A stretch of DNA of 46,184 nt from Porogramme epimiltina (lineage: Eukaryota; Basidiomycota; Agaricomycetes; Polyporales; Polyporaceae), in the NCBI GenBank assembly GCA_900155495.1, contig FTLJ01000692.1, positions 1 through 46,184 on the forward strand. Reading direction: 5' to 3'. Below, in pieces: positions 44,942 through 46,184 of the stretch (positions within the stretch are counted from its first letter, which is position 1; every line of letters begins with the position of its first letter). Under the pieces are notes generated by a model. It was not told where the DNA came from. It did not search any database and saw only the letters and a program-made list of their open reading frames with translations. The translations under genes were made by a program, and so were the position numbers.

Positions 44942-46184
44942 TCAAACCTCCTTCCACAGGTTCCCTTCCGTAGTCACCAGCACCGTCTGAAACTTGTCAC
45001 CAACTACAAATCGGAAGCTCACCAGCGTCGTACTCTCTGGTCTCGCTTTGACCCTCTCCACCATCTTTCGCACGTCCTTCTCCTTCTCTCCGTCCCCGTC
45101 GTCGCATCGGACCACAAACTCTGACAGGAGCTCGAGCCGGATCGTCGGCAGTCCCGCTTGTTCGTCTATGCACAACACCAGGGAAGAGAGCGGCATGTCG
45201 CGGTGCAGTTCCTGCGCTTGCGCTGCGAAATCAGCGCGATAGTGCCTTGCTGTGGCGACGGCGAGATAGCCGAGGAACTTGAGATCCCGCCGTTCGATGT
45301 TCATCTCCCTCGCGAGGTCCGAAGCTGTAATGAGGCACGAAGACACGTTGTGAGCGCCGGAAGTGAGTGTCGGGGAGTCAGGGGCCACGTACGAACGAGC
45401 ATCTGGCGTTGTGGACGCTTCTGCATGCACACGAGTCGGTGACCATCGTTGTTCCATCGCGCCTTCTGGCATCTCTGTGGAACCGAGCGAATTGGTGAGA
45501 CTAGGATGAGGCAAGACGGAAGCGAAATGGCGCACCCTGGAGCAATACAGGGCGACTAGACAACCTTCACATCGGCTCATGTCGCGGTACTTCGCCCACC
45601 TATTCCGACACTGAGGTGTAGAAAAGGTCGTTCTCAGTATCGATCTGCCTACAGAGGAGCGTTGGATCGCTCACCTTGGGATTCTCACATGCCACACTAC
45701 TGCGGCGCACACTTTCCTCGTCTTCGAAATCGCCCAGGACACCAGACCGCAATTCTATCATGTAGACCAATGTCGCCCAATAGTCTCGAACATCGTTGTA
45801 CTTGAGGTACGGTGCACGCGGCCAAGTATCCATCGCAGCCAGTGCGGTTCTTGATGAGACGATGGCGGACCGGTGGACGAGAAGAGTGGGCAGTAACCAG
45901 AGGAATTGTCGGACAGCGTCGTATGAGGCGTAGGGGAGCAGAGAGAGGTTCGCGGCTGCAGAATGAACCGTCTCTAACAGCCCTCCTCGGACCGCTTGCG
46001 CAAACCACTTGTACCCGTCGGGCTGGACAAAGGCATTGTTGAGGAATGTGAGCGCATTGACGAGCGCGGTATTCGGCGCAGAGCTGACGTTGCCGGATCC
46101 CTTCAAGGACTCGATAAACTTGACCATCTTGGTGAGCGCCGAAAGAACCAGCGGAATTGCGGACGAGCAGAGGAACGCTCTATG
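44942..46184 (-). CDS. MYND-finger family protein 4, 5' part outside the window
   Basis: Exons 46184-45675 (open at the edge), 45610-45536, 45474-45393 and 45324-44942 join to 403 visible residues plus stop. The visible part starts in the helical region (AFLCSSAIPLVLSALTKMVKF), aligning by eye with the middle of MYND 3. The finger is complete: CENPK, then Cys directly after the intron, SRCEGCLVALYCSR, then RCQKARWNNDGHRLVC. The C-terminal domain ends RPESTTLVSFRFVVGD, TTEGNLWKEV, closely like MYND 3. Intron positions around the finger are the same as in MYND 2 and 3. About 220 N-terminal residues are expected beyond the right edge. Role as for the other family members: protein interaction, otherwise unknown. 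Confidence 0.85.

Overview
The window looks like genomic DNA of a wood-decaying basidiomycete (Agaricomycetes, probably a white-rot polypore). The evidence is short GT-AG introns (about 50-75 nt) in almost every gene, CT-rich leaders, TATA boxes 45-140 nt before start codons, and the gene content: a laccase, an AA9 copper monooxygenase, two GH79 glycosidases, a DUF6593 protein, a HET-domain protein and an expanded MYND-finger family. No bacterial, organellar or viral genes were seen, and no tRNA, rRNA or CRISPR array. All exon chains were built by eye from splice signals, reading frame and comparison of paralogues within the window.

Left part (0-18 kb), plant-biomass region: DUF6593 protein (+), AA9 monooxygenase (+), a small Kex2-type secreted protein (-), a putative two-exon mini-gene (-), laccase (+), then a tandem pair of GH79 beta-glucuronidase-like enzymes (+,+). 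The first GH79 ends after its catalytic and beta domains. The second carries an extra Ser/Thr-rich stalk, a transmembrane helix and a short basic tail. Together these genes suggest attack on cellulose/hemicellulose, lignin and glucuronylated glycans.

Middle part (18-34 kb), accessory family cluster: a leucine-rich-repeat-like protein (+), MYND protein 1 (+), 2-oxoglutarate/Fe(II) dioxygenases A (-) and B (-), dioxygenase C (+), and MYND proteins 2 (-) and 3 (-). The order is nearly a mirror image: MYND(+)/dioxygenase(-) on the left and dioxygenase(+)/MYND(-) on the right, both convergent. The MYND proteins share an architecture of a long helical N-terminal region, a MYND finger interrupted by introns at fixed places, and a conserved C-terminal domain of about 120 residues. 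MYND protein 1 has lost the second zinc-ligand cysteine.

Right part (34-46 kb): a HET-domain protein (-), a salicylate-hydroxylase-type FAD monooxygenase (-), an unrecognised multi-exon protein (-), a roughly 210-bp foldback (MITE-like) element, a decayed gene end (-), and a fourth MYND protein (-) that runs off the right edge. Gene-poor stretches of 1-2.4 kb separate these blocks and hold gene relics, which fits a rapidly rearranging accessory region.
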